A stretch of 64,000 bases of DNA from Stropharia rugosoannulata. Taxonomy: Eukaryota > Basidiomycota > Agaricomycetes > Agaricales > Strophariaceae. The notes under the pieces were generated by a model, which was not told the DNA's origin, made no database searches, and saw nothing but the letters and a program-made list of their open reading frames with translations. The translations under genes were made by a program, and so were the position numbers. The stretch is taken from assembly GCA_028532985.1 (NCBI GenBank), contig JANCIK010000006.1, positions 186,001 through 250,000 of the forward strand, given 5' to 3'. Below, piece by piece: positions 63,203-64,000 of the stretch (its first letter is position 1; every line of letters starts with the position of its first letter).

Positions 63203-64000
63203 AGGTGATGCCTGTTATCAAGTTGTCGGAATAGGTCAATTTCAAATAGCCCAATATGCTTCTTTACTACATACTCAGCTGGCTTGTTACAAATGTATTT
63301 ATATGTAGGGATCGGCGGAAATCAGGACAACTCTACATTTATGAATCAAACTCTGGACCTGGGTGAATACAAATAGAAGCATATCACGCTGTTATAATAG
63401 CTGTGCAAGTACTCAGTGCAAGCACTGCTGGTGTCGACCATTTTTTGGCAAGTTTTTGGTAACCAAAATGATGCCTCTCAGAGACATGTCATGTTAACAT
63501 TACATGTTTGATCAAACATGGGTCGGCGCTAACACTGAAAGATATGTCATAGGTTCGTCAAAAAGATGTGATGAGTTATTGCGGCCGGGCGGCGCAAAGA
63601 ACGACTCAACGAGTTGGGCAGTATTGCCAGCATAACGTCTATTTTCCAACCTGAGGAAGCGCTGAGGCAAGCCGTGGAAGATTTACTTGCTCGCTTTCCA
63701 GTGTTACGTTAAGAAGTACAGTCCCAGAGATATTGTGCGTAGTGCGTATGACTATATTTGAAGTTTATTATGTTCTCTTACTTGTTCAAGCAGAGGTGTC
63801 ATAAGAGTTGAATGTGAACTACGTAGCAGTTGTCTGATTGTCTACTTCATGCCACACTTTTTAAAGCGCTCTGTGAGTTGTCTTTGATTGTCGGTTTCCA
63901 TAGAGCGCTGATATGCAATTCAAGGGCACCAAGAAAAGTCCGTGGCAACGTCCGTGGCACGTCCGTGCATCCGTGTAAGGTCCGTGCAAACAGGTGTAAG
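63203..64000. other. Window end; one orphan coding-like segment
   Basis: At about 63590-63712 (plus) a frame reads ERLNELGSIASITSIFQ and PEEALRQAVEDLLARFPVLR before a TAA. Its composition looks coding, but no start, neighbouring exon or family is visible, so it may be a decayed exon or the edge of a gene running out of the window. Confidence 0.35.
63938..63986. repeat. Four GTCCGTG repeats
   Basis: GTCCGTG occurs at 63938, 63950, 63961 and 63980, mostly followed by (G)CA, spaced 11-19 bp. Possibly the start of a longer array beyond the window. Confidence 0.6.

Overview
The window looks like nuclear DNA of a mushroom-forming fungus (Agaricomycetes, Basidiomycota). Almost every gene is split into many small exons by GT-AG introns of about 50-60 nt. 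The gene content fits: three aryl-alcohol-oxidase-like GMC oxidoreductases, a DUF6533-type membrane protein, a CBM1-tailed secreted protein with a mushroom-type cysteine domain, short NACHT proteins, and a Zn2Cys6 regulator with the fungal regulatory domain. I rebuilt gene models by hand from reading frame, splice sites and family patterns; exon boundaries are my reading unless stated otherwise.

Region 1 (about 1-18 kb) is GC-rich at first and full of simple repeats. It carries one large gene (6807-12862, about 1549 aa, six exons) with four copies of a C-x2-C...W-x2-H-x3-C finger separated by low-complexity stretches, and a possible small helical or winged-helix-like C-terminus. A 588-bp non-autonomous transposon-like element lies upstream (3875-4462).

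Region 2 (18-24 kb): a hypothetical gene with an apparent frameshift, a dienelactone hydrolase-family gene, a DUF6533-like 7-TM protein and an unknown 4-TM protein.

Region 3 (26-37 kb): two GMC oxidoreductase paralogs flank a 16-exon Zn2Cys6 transcription factor that has exons of only 5, 10 and 12 nt. A third GMC paralog lies at 47.5-49.9 kb. The three share almost identical exon lengths.

Region 4 (37.9-54.0 kb), all on the minus strand, is the most interesting part: metacaspase, glycolipid-transfer protein (the family of Podospora HET-C), two NACHT-domain NLR-like genes (one frameshifted), a GMC oxidase, a putative membrane protein, and a second metacaspase with a Pro/Tyr-rich prodomain. 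An NLR, a HET-C-family protein and caspase-like proteases side by side suggest a locus for regulated cell death or self/non-self recognition. That is inference from gene families and position only.

Region 5 (55-64 kb): a short-chain dehydrogenase, a secreted CBM1 protein, a caffeate-type O-methyltransferase, another multi-TM protein, and a tail with no complete gene. I recognised no rRNA or CRISPR; tRNAs were not searched exhaustively.
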